A program made the position numbers and the translations under genes. A DNA stretch of 64,000 bases. It comes from Nyssa sinensis. Taxonomy: Eukaryota; Streptophyta; Magnoliopsida; Cornales; Nyssaceae. The stretch spans positions 50,042,679-50,106,678 of the forward strand of contig CM018047.1 of assembly GCA_008638375.1 (NCBI GenBank). The letters run 5' to 3'. This document shows positions 12,798 through 23,193 of this stretch, in pieces. Within the stretch, counting starts at the first letter, position 1, and each line of letters starts with the position of its first letter. The notes beneath the pieces were generated by a model. That model made no database searches, was not told the DNA's origin, and worked only from the letters and a program-made list of their open reading frames with translations.

Positions 12798-13028
12798 TAG
12801 GTTTTTTTGTAGTGCCACCTCCCAAATTGGCCAATGGCCATTCATGCAACACCTCACCATCTACATCACCCTATGTCTTAGCTAAATCATGATGCTTGCC
12901 CTAGTTATCATCATCACAGCTACACACCATGATGTGCATGCATAGATCAATGTACAGGTATGCAATTATATATATAAGCCTTACCATTTTTGAAACACAC
13001 CAAATGTGAGTGTGCTGTGTATTTAGAC

Positions 13029-13072
13029 GTGTGTGTGTGTGAGAGAGAGAGAGACCAACAGTGTGTGGGTGT

Positions 13073-13122
<50 letters not shown>
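13029..13122. repeat. (GT)n/(GA)n microsatellite
   Basis: A GT run followed by two GA runs, the longer about 22 units (13076-13122), inside the giant LTR. Reading frames here encode only dipeptide repeats and are artefacts. Confidence 0.95.
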
Positions 13123-13125
<3 letters not shown>

Positions 13126-16100
13126 TGTGTGTATATACAAGTGTGTGTGCATGCATGGTGTATATGTGTCTCATGTGGAAGTGCACAAAAGCAAGGAGGT
13201 TGAGCAACCTTGAAGGGGACTGAGAGGGCCAAAGCTGAGCCACGAATAGGGAGAGAAGCTTACTGTCTGAAAGGTATAGAGCTTCAAAACTATTTTGATT
13301 TTTAGGATTTTTGGTATTGTTTTAACATTAATTGAGCCTTGTGACTGCATGCATGTATCTAAAATGTTGAGGGTAAGAAATAGGGGTAAGATTGGACCTT
13401 AGATGACTCAAAACAGTAAGGTCGTACACCCAACCTCCATGGATGACCACCTTAGAGCTTGGGTCCTAATCGATTGAAGCAGAACTCATTTTTGAAGTCT
13501 TAAAGTCAAAATAGACCTCAATAGGGTTTCAAAAACCCTAAGGCGCGACCCAAACCCTCGAAGGAAGACCATTGAAAACGGACTTGCAGGTCTTGGGTTT
13601 TGAAGCTCAACCCCATAAACGATCCCAAAATGTAATTTTACGAATGAGGAATGAAACCTCATGATTAAAGGATCACAACTAAAGAAATCTCACAAGATTT
13701 GGGCCAAAAACAAGCATGTATAGATCAGTTGCAGGTTTGGTTATCCAACTATAGACCGAACGTTTGAGCTCGTTCCAATCCACAAAACAAATGCCAAAGT
13801 GTTTATTGAGTTCCCAGAAACACTTTGGAATAAAAAACAGTGGAAATCCATGGCCAAAACCTTACGAATCTAGCTTTTAAAATTTTTCCTTTTTAGGGTT
13901 CCTGTTCATCGTTCTGAGGAAGAGGATGAACAGTACACGGGTCGGGTATCGGGTCAATAAATAGTTCGGGTCCCGACCGTATAATATATGGGTTTGAATG
14001 TGACCAACACGGCGTCGTTTGGGGCGTTTCATTAATTGACGTGGTAGACCGGCTTGAGCTGGTTGGCTCTTGATGGTTTGGGGCCAATTCACTTAAAGAT
14101 GGGACAAACCAGTTGGTTTTTAGAATAAATTTTAAAGGAAATTCAAAAGTAACTAATGAACCAGTTGGTTCAGTCAAAACTTGGACCGGTCTAGGGTTCC
14201 ATCCTTAAACCCTTGGGTTAAAAAACTTAATTAAAAACAAATAAACCGGAACTTTCATAAATTCTGGTTTGACCCCCCAAACTTTTAATAAATTCTATTA
14301 TGGCCCAAATTTTGAAAAATTAATTTAAAAAAGCCCCTGAAAAATAAATAAATAAGAAAATAATTTATTTAATTATTTTATTAATTGGGCAAATGACCAT
14401 TTTGCCCTTGGACACCAAATAAGTCAAACGAAGCCCAACTTAAATAAATGAATAGTGTATTTTTACTATTTCGGGCATCCTGGACTCAATGGTGGAGTCC
14501 AATTGATGAAATTAAGCCCCGAAAAATACAGACACGTAAATCATAATGACTGTATTGCCTTTAACAATACCCAAGGCTAATTAGACATGAAAGATAGTCC
14601 ATTTTAATTATGTCGGACGCTCTGGACTCAACGGTGGAGTCCGTAATAACAAACTAAGTACCAAGAAATGCAACGCATGAAAGAGTAAAATTATCAAAAT
14701 GCCCCCAGTACAGTATGAAGCCAAATAAAGTCCAAATTGGACGAAATTGATACCGATGGAAGCCCAAATAATTATGAACTCACATATGTGACTAAATAAA
14801 AATTCAGGGTCAGGATATCATCAAATAGGAAATGACCAAAATACCCCTGAGAATAGAAACTACAAATTAAAGGCCGAATAAGGGCCAATCTGCCATGATT
14901 AATTGTCGTAAGTATAACGATGTAAACTAAGGGGTTGAATAAGACTCCAGAACAGTCAAAGTATAAAATGAAAAGTGATCGATGTGTCCCGATGATAAAA
15001 AAAAAAAATACCAAATGAAGTCCGAAAGACTTAAAAAATTATGTATAAGACATGACGAATATTTTGAGGACCACGATAGGGTCCGAGGCAAAAATGAAAA
15101 AATTACCATTTTGCCCCTAAGATTAAATAAGTGCTTAATTGATAACGAATAAAGTCCAAATGACTTAAAAGATGATTTTGAATGTTACTAAGCTCATTTA
15201 AGGAATATAATAACATAAAATGAAACCCTGAAATGGGGAATTAAAAACAATTAACTAAATAGACTAAGTTTAAAGGAACTCAAAGCATTGCATAACCATG
15301 TTGGGGACTAGAATGGGTACTAATTCATTGTGCAATATTTTGGAACCATGATTATAGGAACCTCCAAAGGGAAGGAGAAGGAGACTTGAATTAATAGAAC
15401 TACTGAAAGTTATTTTGAGGTAAGGAAATCCCGGACTTTGTTATGTGGTCTTTCCTTAGCCATGTCACATTTCTTTCTTCATGCTGCCACCTTGTACTCC
15501 ATTATCTGATATGTCTTGATCTCCACAATTGATATTGTTCTATATTGTAGACTTGATGAGTGATTGCATGTCGATACCCTAATATGATTTATATGTATTT
15601 CTTTGATGCTCGAATACTGAACAGTACATGTTATATGATAAGAAAAGTATTACTTCACAACTCGTGAAATTATCTATGCATGACCTAATTTTCCCGTGGT
15701 AGTACTTGACTCGTTACACACTTCAGCCCTTAGGGGCAAGATGCTGACAGTCTACACGTGGTTGTGAGCGTCACATCGCACGACCGGGCTACATGTGGGT
15801 GCGAGCGTCACTTCGCACGATCGACAAGTAGTCATGCAAGGCCTGACGTACGAATTGAGTCCTAGAGGACACGAAAAGTTGATAGCGCTGTGCTGTAAAC
15901 ATGAAAGGGTATGCCGGGCCCTGACAAATAGCATCTAACAGATAGTTTCCTTTTATCTCTCATATGATATGTTTTTGGTTTTCAATGTGTTATATACCTT
16001 TGAGCATCATTGACATCGTATTCCTTGGATTCTTGATATGCTTGAGAGCTTTTCCTTGGAATACCCTTTGTTGTACTATTTAACATGATGACATGCCTAT

Positions 16101-16740
16101 GTAGACGTTTTCTGATTTCAGTAACACATTATTTGGCTATGCCTTGTTGTGGTTTTGTGCACTTACCTTGGGATATGCCCATAGGACCTGAGGGTCATTT
16201 CTATCGATTTATACATTGGTGACTGGATATTGTGATTTCTATCATGTCTTCTGTTCCGACATGCATTGATTGGTATTTGTTCATTGCTTACCTTCTTGAA
16301 CTAATCTTGACCTATAACAGAGGAAAGGACTTTACTTACTGGGTTTTGTTAGCTCACCCCTCCTTTATTATTTTTCAGGACAATAAGATCTAGAAGGACC
16401 TTCAAGCGCGTAGGAGGTTTAGACGCCTGCAAGCTACTGGTAGCTTTTTGGCAAGTTTTTGGTATTAAACTAAATACTGGAAGGTCTTAATATCTCCCAT
16501 GTCACCACGGTCCTGTCGGTTGTGTTTTCGGAGGATCTGTACTTATAAACACTTATGTTCTTTTGGCATGTATTCAATGATGACCTGACTATGCTACCAG
16601 ATATTTTAATGATTATAAAATATTTTGTTAAGACTTTACTTAGTATTTTAGATCCTTTTGACGGGGAACGGCCCACGGGCCGTAAACCCGGTCACGAACC
16701 CCTAATCCGCATAGGGTAGGTTTTGGGTCGTGACACTGAT

Positions 16741-17215
16741 TGTTTGGATACCTTCTTTATTTGACCAAATTTTTTTTTTTACCAAAGACGATACTGTTAA
16801 GTTATGATGCAAGTCCGTCAAGTTTACAATAAATGATTGTCATGTTCAATAGTTAGACATCAATGGTTGGGGGTTTGTAAATTGTTCTGTTTTATAGTTA
16901 CAAAGACTTTTCCATCTTTTGTAAATATTGTTTTCGGTGTTTTCAAAAATAAAAAATTTTAATTTAATTATATGAAAACTACTTCCAATAATAGCAAATA
17001 AAAATTGTTATATTTTATATTTTTATGTTTTGAAAACAAAAAAATGGAAAATCTTGAAAATAAGCTCTAAAATTTTTGTAAGAGAGTTGGGATGTGGTTG
17101 TAGATTTTAGATTTTAGTTTTATGTTTTTACATGAGTTCATCACAATAAAACTTATTTCATTTTATTTTACTTGGATTAAAAAAATCACCACCTGTTATT
17201 ATATGTAAAATTAGG
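16741..17215. other. Spacer between giant LTR and solo LTR A
   Basis: AT-rich, no gene or repeat recognised. Confidence 0.5.
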
Positions 17216-17220
17216 AGAAT

Positions 17221-18718
17221 TGATGACTTGCATAATTTAGAATATTTTATCACTCCTTAACTTTAAACTTTAGTCTAATTTTATTTATTTTCTGATTGAT
17301 TTTAGGCTTCATTGTCATCATTTAAATTTTATTTCAGATTTGAAGAAGAAGTCCCACATCGGAAGATAACAAAATGGTAAGTGTTTCGCAAAGAAACAAA
17401 AAAGAAAGAAAATAAAAGAGAGTAGCCGCTAGTGGCGCAAGAAAAAGAAAGAAAAAAAAAAAAGAAGCGTGAGGTGCAAAAGTGAGGGGGTGGCTGATAT
17501 ACGAGGCCTATAAAGGGTTTTCGAGAGAGCCCAATTAAGGGGTCCTAGTGGAGGAAAACAGAAAAAGAAAGAAAATGTGTGAGGTGCTATGTTTAAAAAG
17601 CTACAGAAAGAAAAAGAAGCAGCGGTTGGGGATGCTGAAGCAAAGAAAAATAAGAGAACAGCGGCTAGGGCGTTGAAGTAGAGGCAGTTAAAGAAAGAAC
17701 CAGCGGTTGAACAAAAAAAGAATAAGAAAATAAGAAGCGATTGCAGCAGGAGATTAGAAAGAGAAAAAAGGGAGAAGCGGCTGCACAGGAAGAAGGTTAC
17801 GGCTTGGGAAAATAAAGGAAAAAGCAAAAGAAGTTGCGGCTTGAAGACGGTGCGGCTGGGAAGAAAAATAAAAGAAAAAGAAAGAAAGACGCTGCGGTTG
17901 GAGAACACTACTACGGACTGGGAGGAATATTATTTTTTAGAGTTCTTTTTCTTCCATTCCTCTCAGAAAAAAAATCATGGTGAATTCGTTTATGTTGAAT
18001 TTAATTTTTAGCATGAATTAAATTTTCTTTCTTCTAGAAAAATGATGTAGTCTAGTCTCGAACTATGCCTGCTTTTTTTTGCTAATTTGAAGTAATTCTC
18101 TTTCATGTTTGTCTGATTTATTCTGAACTTATCGCTTCTAATTAACTGGCCACTAATTAGATGATTTTAATCTTGTAATTTGCTGTCGAAAGAGGGAATT
18201 AAAGGATGGATCTTGGATATTTCAACATAGGTGAATATAGAGATCGAAAGACTTGTATGAACTTATGTAGTATTAAAATCATTAGTCTTATTACTTTCTT
18301 GTTTTATTAATTTGCATACTCTTGTGTGAAATGATGAACAAGAATAATTTTCAATTGACTGTCGAAAGAGGCTTTTGGATGAATTGGAGATTTGCTAACA
18401 AACATAGAGAATTAAATTCAATTAGTTAGATGAGTAAAGCATAGTAAGGGATTAGGTGAAATCGATTTCCTAGAAGTTTTCTTTCCCCTTAATTTGATTT
18501 TCGAAACAACATCTTTCATTTCCTTTAAGTACTTTCTTTGAATTGATTTTATTTTAAATTGCATTTAAAAAAATCTTAGCGACTTTTCTAGATAAAGTCG
18601 AGACTAGTATAATTTCGGTAATTGTCAAAAGTAAATCACAAATCCTTGAGGACGATACTCTTCTCATTACTTTACTATAAAACTATGATACTATGCACTT
18701 GCAGTTTTACACCGATCA
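17221..18718 (+). mobile_element. Solo LTR A (Ty3/gypsy, Athila/Tat-like)
   Basis: Starts TGATGACTTGCATAATTTAG and ends ACACCGATCA, giving TG...CA termini, and is flanked by the 5-bp direct repeat AGAAT (17216-17220 and 18719-18723). Length is 1,498 bp. It contains a TATA box (CCTATAAAGG, 17508-17516), a purine-rich stretch with many GCGGCTG-like blocks (17420-17900), and the CCTTGAGGACGATACTC...TGCACTTGCAG segment near its 3' end. From memory, that segment precedes the primer site in Athila-type elements. A second copy lies inverted at 27223-29991. The orientation would direct any LTR transcription towards the DUF1664 gene 4.5 kb downstream. Confidence 0.82.
17351..17361 (+). promoter_or_regulatory. 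USE-like motif GTCCCACATCG in LTR A
   Basis: An exact match to the plant snRNA upstream sequence element RTCCCACATCG. No TATA box lies about 34 bp downstream; the LTR TATA box is about 150 bp away. LTR B lacks the motif at the homologous place. Probably incidental or a relic. Confidence 0.3.
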
Positions 18719-18723
18719 AGAAT

Positions 18724-19029
18724 CTTATAAATTATTACTTGTGAACAATAGTTGTACACATCTTCCTTTGTTAATACATTTATTTATTCATTTTTTTTCA
18801 TTTTATTTCCTGTTTCTTATATGCCAAATGCTTTTAAATCACGATGCATTGAAGATGTTGGAATTTTTCCTTCTTCTATTATCATTTTGAGTGACGCTAT
18901 ACATACATAAGAGTTTTTTTGCTTTATTTGTTTCACTTCTAAATACAAAATAATGAGTCTCACAGGTAAGAAAATAAAGCGAGAAAAACGGTGATCCATA
19001 TATTTTCTAATCATGTTATGTTTTGTTTT
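18724..19029. other. Spacer, no gene
   Basis: About 300 bp of AT-rich DNA between solo LTR A and the next LTR. Nothing recognised. Confidence 0.5.
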
Positions 19030-20465
19030 AAAGTCTAAATTGTTCTAATCATTGTAGACTAATGTTTTATTCCAGTGACAATGCAAATAAGTCATTTAGG
19101 TCAAAGAAGATTGTTGACCAAGAGATGAAAAAGTCTATCAAGCTTAAGAACTCCACTCAAGTACATGCTTCGAAGCTAAAATCAATTTATGTGGAATGCT
19201 TTCATGATGATCCACGCAAATGGACACATTCAAGCCCAAAAAATCAAGACAAGTCAAGAGAAGGTTTTTTATTTTTTTTATTTTGAGTTTTAACTGATTT
19301 AAGATTAGATTGATCATTGGTCGTAACCTTTTACTATTTAAAATGATCAACTAGAACAAACCTTAAAATGTTTTTTCAAAACAATATAATGCTACATTTC
19401 AAGTTTTGAAAGATCAAAATGTTTTAAAAATGAAAAATAGTGAAAAATAAGCAATAAGTCACTTTCTGCCAAAACTAGTTGATCAGTTCTAAGAATGAGT
19501 CGACTGATTCTTAAGACTTATGTTTACACTGAACAAACCAATCGACCAATTCCTATAACCAGTTGACTGAGTGACCTTTTTAAAGAACATATCCTTAACA
19601 TATTTTCCAATATAGTTGACTTATTAGATGATCCAGTCAACTAACTTTTAAAGGCTAAAAAAGTTCATTAAAACTAAGCGACTCATCCTAAGAACCAGTC
19701 GATTGAATTTTCTCGAACACTTGAACCTCAATCCTTCTGGATAAATAAATTAATCTGACCAGTTGATCAGATCTTGATCTAGTCAATTGGTTAATGATTC
19801 AATCGATTGATTTTGTTGATCTGACACTTCGAAATTCAAATTTTAAGCAGACAAAAAAAGAGAGAATGACTTTATTTTGAAATACAACGACCATATTCAT
19901 TTGAGAGCTATAAATAAAGGTTCTATAAAACATTTATTGTTATCTCTTTACAAGCTTACACTTTTACATCTCTATTGTTGACTTTAGATTTGACGATTAA
20001 AAACTTAGATCTAAAAGTTCTACTCATCTTAAACACTCTAATTTTACACTCGATCTATTTATAGAGGGTGAGCATATATTGTACCAATCTACTCTTGAAG
20101 AGAGTGCTTGTTGGTAAACAAACCTTGTATCTTCTTATTGTGGTGAGATTTGCGATTATGTGCTACCTTTGTGAGGTAGATGGGGATATTTTGCTCGGCA
20201 AAAAGTTAGGAGCTCTAATTATAAAGGTTTGACCTCCACCTATAAGGAGAACAATATAATGGAAAAACTTAAGTGGGGATGCTTGAGTCGAAAAAGTAGG
20301 AAGTTTTTCAAACCTCGTAAAAATTATTGTGTTTATTTTCTCTTTCTCTATTTACTCTTTTACATACCTGTGTGTTTCTTGCATACATTTTTAAAGTTTA
20401 TAAAAGTTGTCAATATTTTCTAAATATCATATTCACCGCCTTTTAGGGTAAATATCTAGGCAACA
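19030..20465 (+). mobile_element. LTR copy (copia-like), plus orientation
   Basis: Homologous to the inverse of 20537-21962. Shared landmarks are GTGACAATGCAAATAAGTCA near the start, a run of (A/G)GT(C/T)GACTGA-type motifs in the middle, the GGTTTGACCTCCACC...GAAAAACTTAAG block, an AACCTCGTAAAA block, and the 3' end TATCTAGGCAACA. GTCGACTG motif runs and this size suit a Ty1/copia LTR of SIRE type, but lineage is inferred from memory. The left end is uncertain by about 30 bp. No internal coding region is attached. Confidence 0.65.
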
Positions 20466-20536
20466 AGTGGGTCACTTTCATTTTTCAGCATATAAAGTGT
20501 TGAGAGTTGAACGGTAGTCGAACCTGTTATTATAGT

Positions 20537-21962
20537 TGTTGCCTAGATATATATGCTAGATAAGATGAATAAGGTATTTTAAAAATATGATATACTTTTA
20601 CAGACTTAAAATATTGATGCAAGTAGAGCACAAAGTAAGTAAATAGTAGATAAGAGAAAACAAACATAGCGATTTTACGAGGTTCGAAAAATTTTCTACG
20701 TCCTTCACTCAAGCTCCTCGCTTGAGTTTTTTCAATATATGAACTCTTTCACCGGTGGAGATCAAACCTTTACAATAAAGATCTCCCCACTCTTTTCTCA
20801 GCAAAATCTCATTTTGCCTCACAAGAGTAACACCTACCCGTAAATGTTACTGCAATGAGAAGATACAAAGAGTTTACCAATGATTGCTCTCTTTTAAAGC
20901 TAAATGGTATAATAATTATTCACTCTCTAATGACTAGTCAATAAATGCTTGAGTATTTAAGAGATGAGATAACTTTAAGATCTATATATGAACTAAAGAA
21001 ATCTCGAGTCACTTTGAATGATTTGAATATAAGAGCAAGTAAGTGTTGATATGAGATAGAAATAAATACTTTCAACAACCTCTATATATAGATCTTCGAA
21101 GAAAATAGCTGTTAGATTCAAAAACTAGCCGTTATCTCATTTTTGATCCATTCAAAACTTGAATTTGAAGTGCCAGATCGATAAAATCAGTTGATTGAAT
21201 CATAATTTAGTCGACTGAATCATAATTGAGTTAACTGAAAAACTTAACTGATTTATCCATAAGGTAGAGGTTGATTTTGTTCAAAGTCATTTAGTCAACT
21301 AATTCTTGGATTTAGTCGACTAAATCTTTTAGTGTCAATTTTATTCACGAATGACTCGTAAGTTTCAGTTGACTGAATACTCAAATTGGTTGACTGAATT
21401 AAATAGTGTGTTGAGGCCGTGTGAACAAAAATACATTCAGTTGACTGAGTCGTTGGTCCAATCAACTGAATTTAATAGTGACAAAATAGGTTTATTTTGT
21501 GAACATGATTCGATCGACTGAATGTGGTAGTTTTGCATTTTTGTCTATTTTGTTCAATTTTCTCTTTTCAAATATCTTGACTTTTAAAAGTTTAGAGTTT
21601 AACAATGTTATGTTTTTGAAAAATTATTTTATTAATTGATTTTAGTTGATCAATTAAATACTTAAGTATTATGCATTTGATCAATCAATCGTAGTTTGCT
21701 CAAAAACTCAAAAAAAAAAAAAAATAATAATAAAGTTTTCACTTGATTCCTTGGGCATGAGTACTTTCATTTGTCTTGTGTTTGACTCGATGTTTGATCT
21801 TGAGAGAATATCATCACGAAGTCGATCTTTTTGATCCTTGGTCAAAACTTGGTCTACCATTCTTTGAGCTAAATGACTTATTTGCATTGTCACTCATGAC
21901 AAACCATTACTCAACATAATCAATGTCCTTTTATCATCAAAATTACTAAAATACTCTTGGTT
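20537..21962 (-). mobile_element. LTR copy (copia-like), minus orientation
   Basis: Reverse-oriented partner of 19030-20465, beginning on the plus strand with TGTTGCCTAGATA. The two copies face each other 3' end to 3' end across a 71-bp spacer (20466-20536), so the locus is a diverged palindrome with arms of about 1.43 kb. Many substitutions and small indels separate the arms, so the arrangement is old. The right end near 21962 is approximate. Confidence 0.65.
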
Positions 21963-22579
21963 GAAACCTTTAGAGCCAATAGTAGCCATCATAGAATGTA
22001 GAAAAGTTCAAGTCTTTAGGGATGCCGGTGGTTTTGGTTATGTTGCGATGGGCAAACTTGTGGGTGGCAAACGTGACCTCCATGCCCATTCGAATCAGCC
22101 TCTTCGCGAATTAGAGAGATGGGTTAAGGTGGCCTTGCTTTGGAAAAGTCACCAACAATATGTGATGATGCACCATCACGACAACATGTGGATTTTTTTA
22201 ATGGTGAGAAACACTATCACCCATGGCCAATAATACAACCACCAACCACAACCGCTCCCCCACAGGCCCACTACCACCTTTGGCCACCTCTCTCCATGAC
22301 CACTCTAACCCTTGTACTCTCTTTATCTCCCTCCTTAAATCACTGGCCACAAACCCATTTTCACCCGTTGTTCCATTACGACCACCAAACCATAGTGGCT
22401 AAGCCGCCAACCACTGGAGCCACCATTGACTTAGTCTTAATCGCTACCACTATTATACGCCTTCACTGCAGTGAACACCACCACAAAGCCTTACCAACAT
22501 TGCTCGATCCCCACCCCCTTCAACGACTTGTTCCAAGCCTTCATTTACAATTGTGCCGTCCATTTGTGAGTTGTATAAG
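21963..22579. other. Unrecognised sequence with open frames
   Basis: Two overlapping plus-strand frames (90 codons from 21961, 157 codons from 22140) are rich in His, Pro and Thr from ACCACC-type repeats. They show no domain, no splice context and no homology I recognise. Similar ACCACC-rich stretches occur in dispersed repeat family Y, so this is more likely transposon-derived than genic. Confidence 0.4.
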
Positions 22580-22829
22580 AGCATCTCCAATGGTGACTCA
22601 ATTTTTTACTTAAATTTAAGTCAAAATTTGAGTAAAAGCTAAATTTGAGTGTCATGCTTTTCAATGGTCACTTAAATTTGAGTTTATGAACAATAGTGCA
22701 TCGATTTGGGTTCGGATTTGTGTAAAATTCTATTTGAATTTGGGTTTGAGTAACTACTGAAAAACATTTTTATAATTTTTGATTCAAATTTAAATTTGAA
22801 TCAAGATTTGAGTCACCACTGGAAATGCT
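22580..22829. mobile_element. MITE family Z (copy 1)
   Basis: A 250-bp element with 22-bp inverted ends AGCATCTCCAATGGTGACTC... and, read inverted from the other side, AGCATTTCCAGTGGTGACTC. The 5-bp repeat ATAAG flanks it (22575-22579 and 22830-22834). The AT-rich interior has repeated AAATTTGAGT/ACTCAAATTT. A second copy is at 57706-57958. The GAGCATCTCCAA end is common among plant MITEs; the superfamily is not assigned. Confidence 0.78.
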
Positions 22830-23193
22830 ATAAGAATGGCTTTTTGGATAGATTTTGCTTTTTCTTTTTGGTGTAATAGGTACTCATACCCTAACCGATT
22901 TCAACCCATATTTTACCTCTTTTTAACCCGTAAATCAACAAGTTTATTTAATTAAACCCATATTTTACACATTTTTGATTGGGTTATCAAAACCTATTTA
23001 ATTTGGGGCGAGACCGGTCAATTAATTCAATGGACAAAATCATCATCGGAATATATGATGTAGGGGAGGGTAATTTAGGCAACTCAAAAGTCGGAACGCC
23101 GCAGGCAGGGGGAACCATTTTTTGGACAGATATTCCTGTAATACTCGTTCACATCTTGCCTTCGGCCGAGATTCTTCCAGGTGACACGAAAAT
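22830..23193 (+). promoter_or_regulatory. Presumed promoter and 5' UTR of DUF1664 gene
   Basis: The 360 bp between the MITE and the ATG must include the proximal promoter if transcription starts locally. GC content rises from about 23080, consistent with a 5' UTR. I see no convincing TATA box. The MITE ends 364 bp upstream of the start codon. Confidence 0.4.

Larger units (their letters stand above)
7377..12814. mobile_element. Non-autonomous CACTA (En/Spm) DNA transposon
   Basis: The right end is TTTTTTTGTAGTG, the inverse of CACTACAAAAAAA, and the left end is TACTACATCAAAAGG, a one-base variant of CACTACA. Both are followed inward by TTTTAGCGACGC-type subterminal repeats in opposite orientation. 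The 3-bp direct repeat CCA flanks it exactly (7374-7376 and 12815-12817), as expected for CACTA transposition. The element is 5,438 bp and has no transposase (TNP) frame, so it would need an autonomous partner. It contains a 161-bp minisatellite. It interrupts the giant LTR and is therefore the younger insertion. The interior at 9360-12520 is AT-rich and unrecognised, with (CA)n and (GA)n tracts. Confidence 0.9.
6846..16735 (+). mobile_element. Giant LTR-type element (likely solo LTR), split by CACTA
   Basis: The element begins TGTAACACTCTGACC at 6846 and ends GGGTCGTGACA at 16735. It is flanked on both sides by the 5-bp direct repeat CTGAT (6841-6845 and 16736-16740). Five-bp duplications with TG...CA ends are the signature of LTR-retrotransposon integration. 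Removing the nested CACTA element leaves about 4.45 kb. Neither terminus recurs inside, and no gag or pol frame is present, so this looks like a solo LTR formed by recombination. The long LTR and a 3' segment with TAGCTCACCCCTCC and TTTTTCAGG resemble Tekay/Del-type Ty3/gypsy LTRs. The lineage is inferred from memory, and orientation is taken from that resemblance. Confidence 0.78.

Noticed and set aside
12901..13243. Several overlapping frames of 70-98 codons on both strands
   Set aside because: They translate a (GT)n/(GA)n microsatellite into Ser-Leu, Arg-Glu or Val-Cys repeats; not genes.
17429..17908. 159-codon Phe/Ser/Leu-rich minus-strand frame
   Set aside because: It is the antisense of the purine-rich GCGGCTG region of solo LTR A; composition alone creates the frame.
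19062..19286. 74-codon plus-strand frame
   Set aside because: It lies within the copia-like LTR and has a broken counterpart in the inverted copy; LTRs of this type are non-coding.
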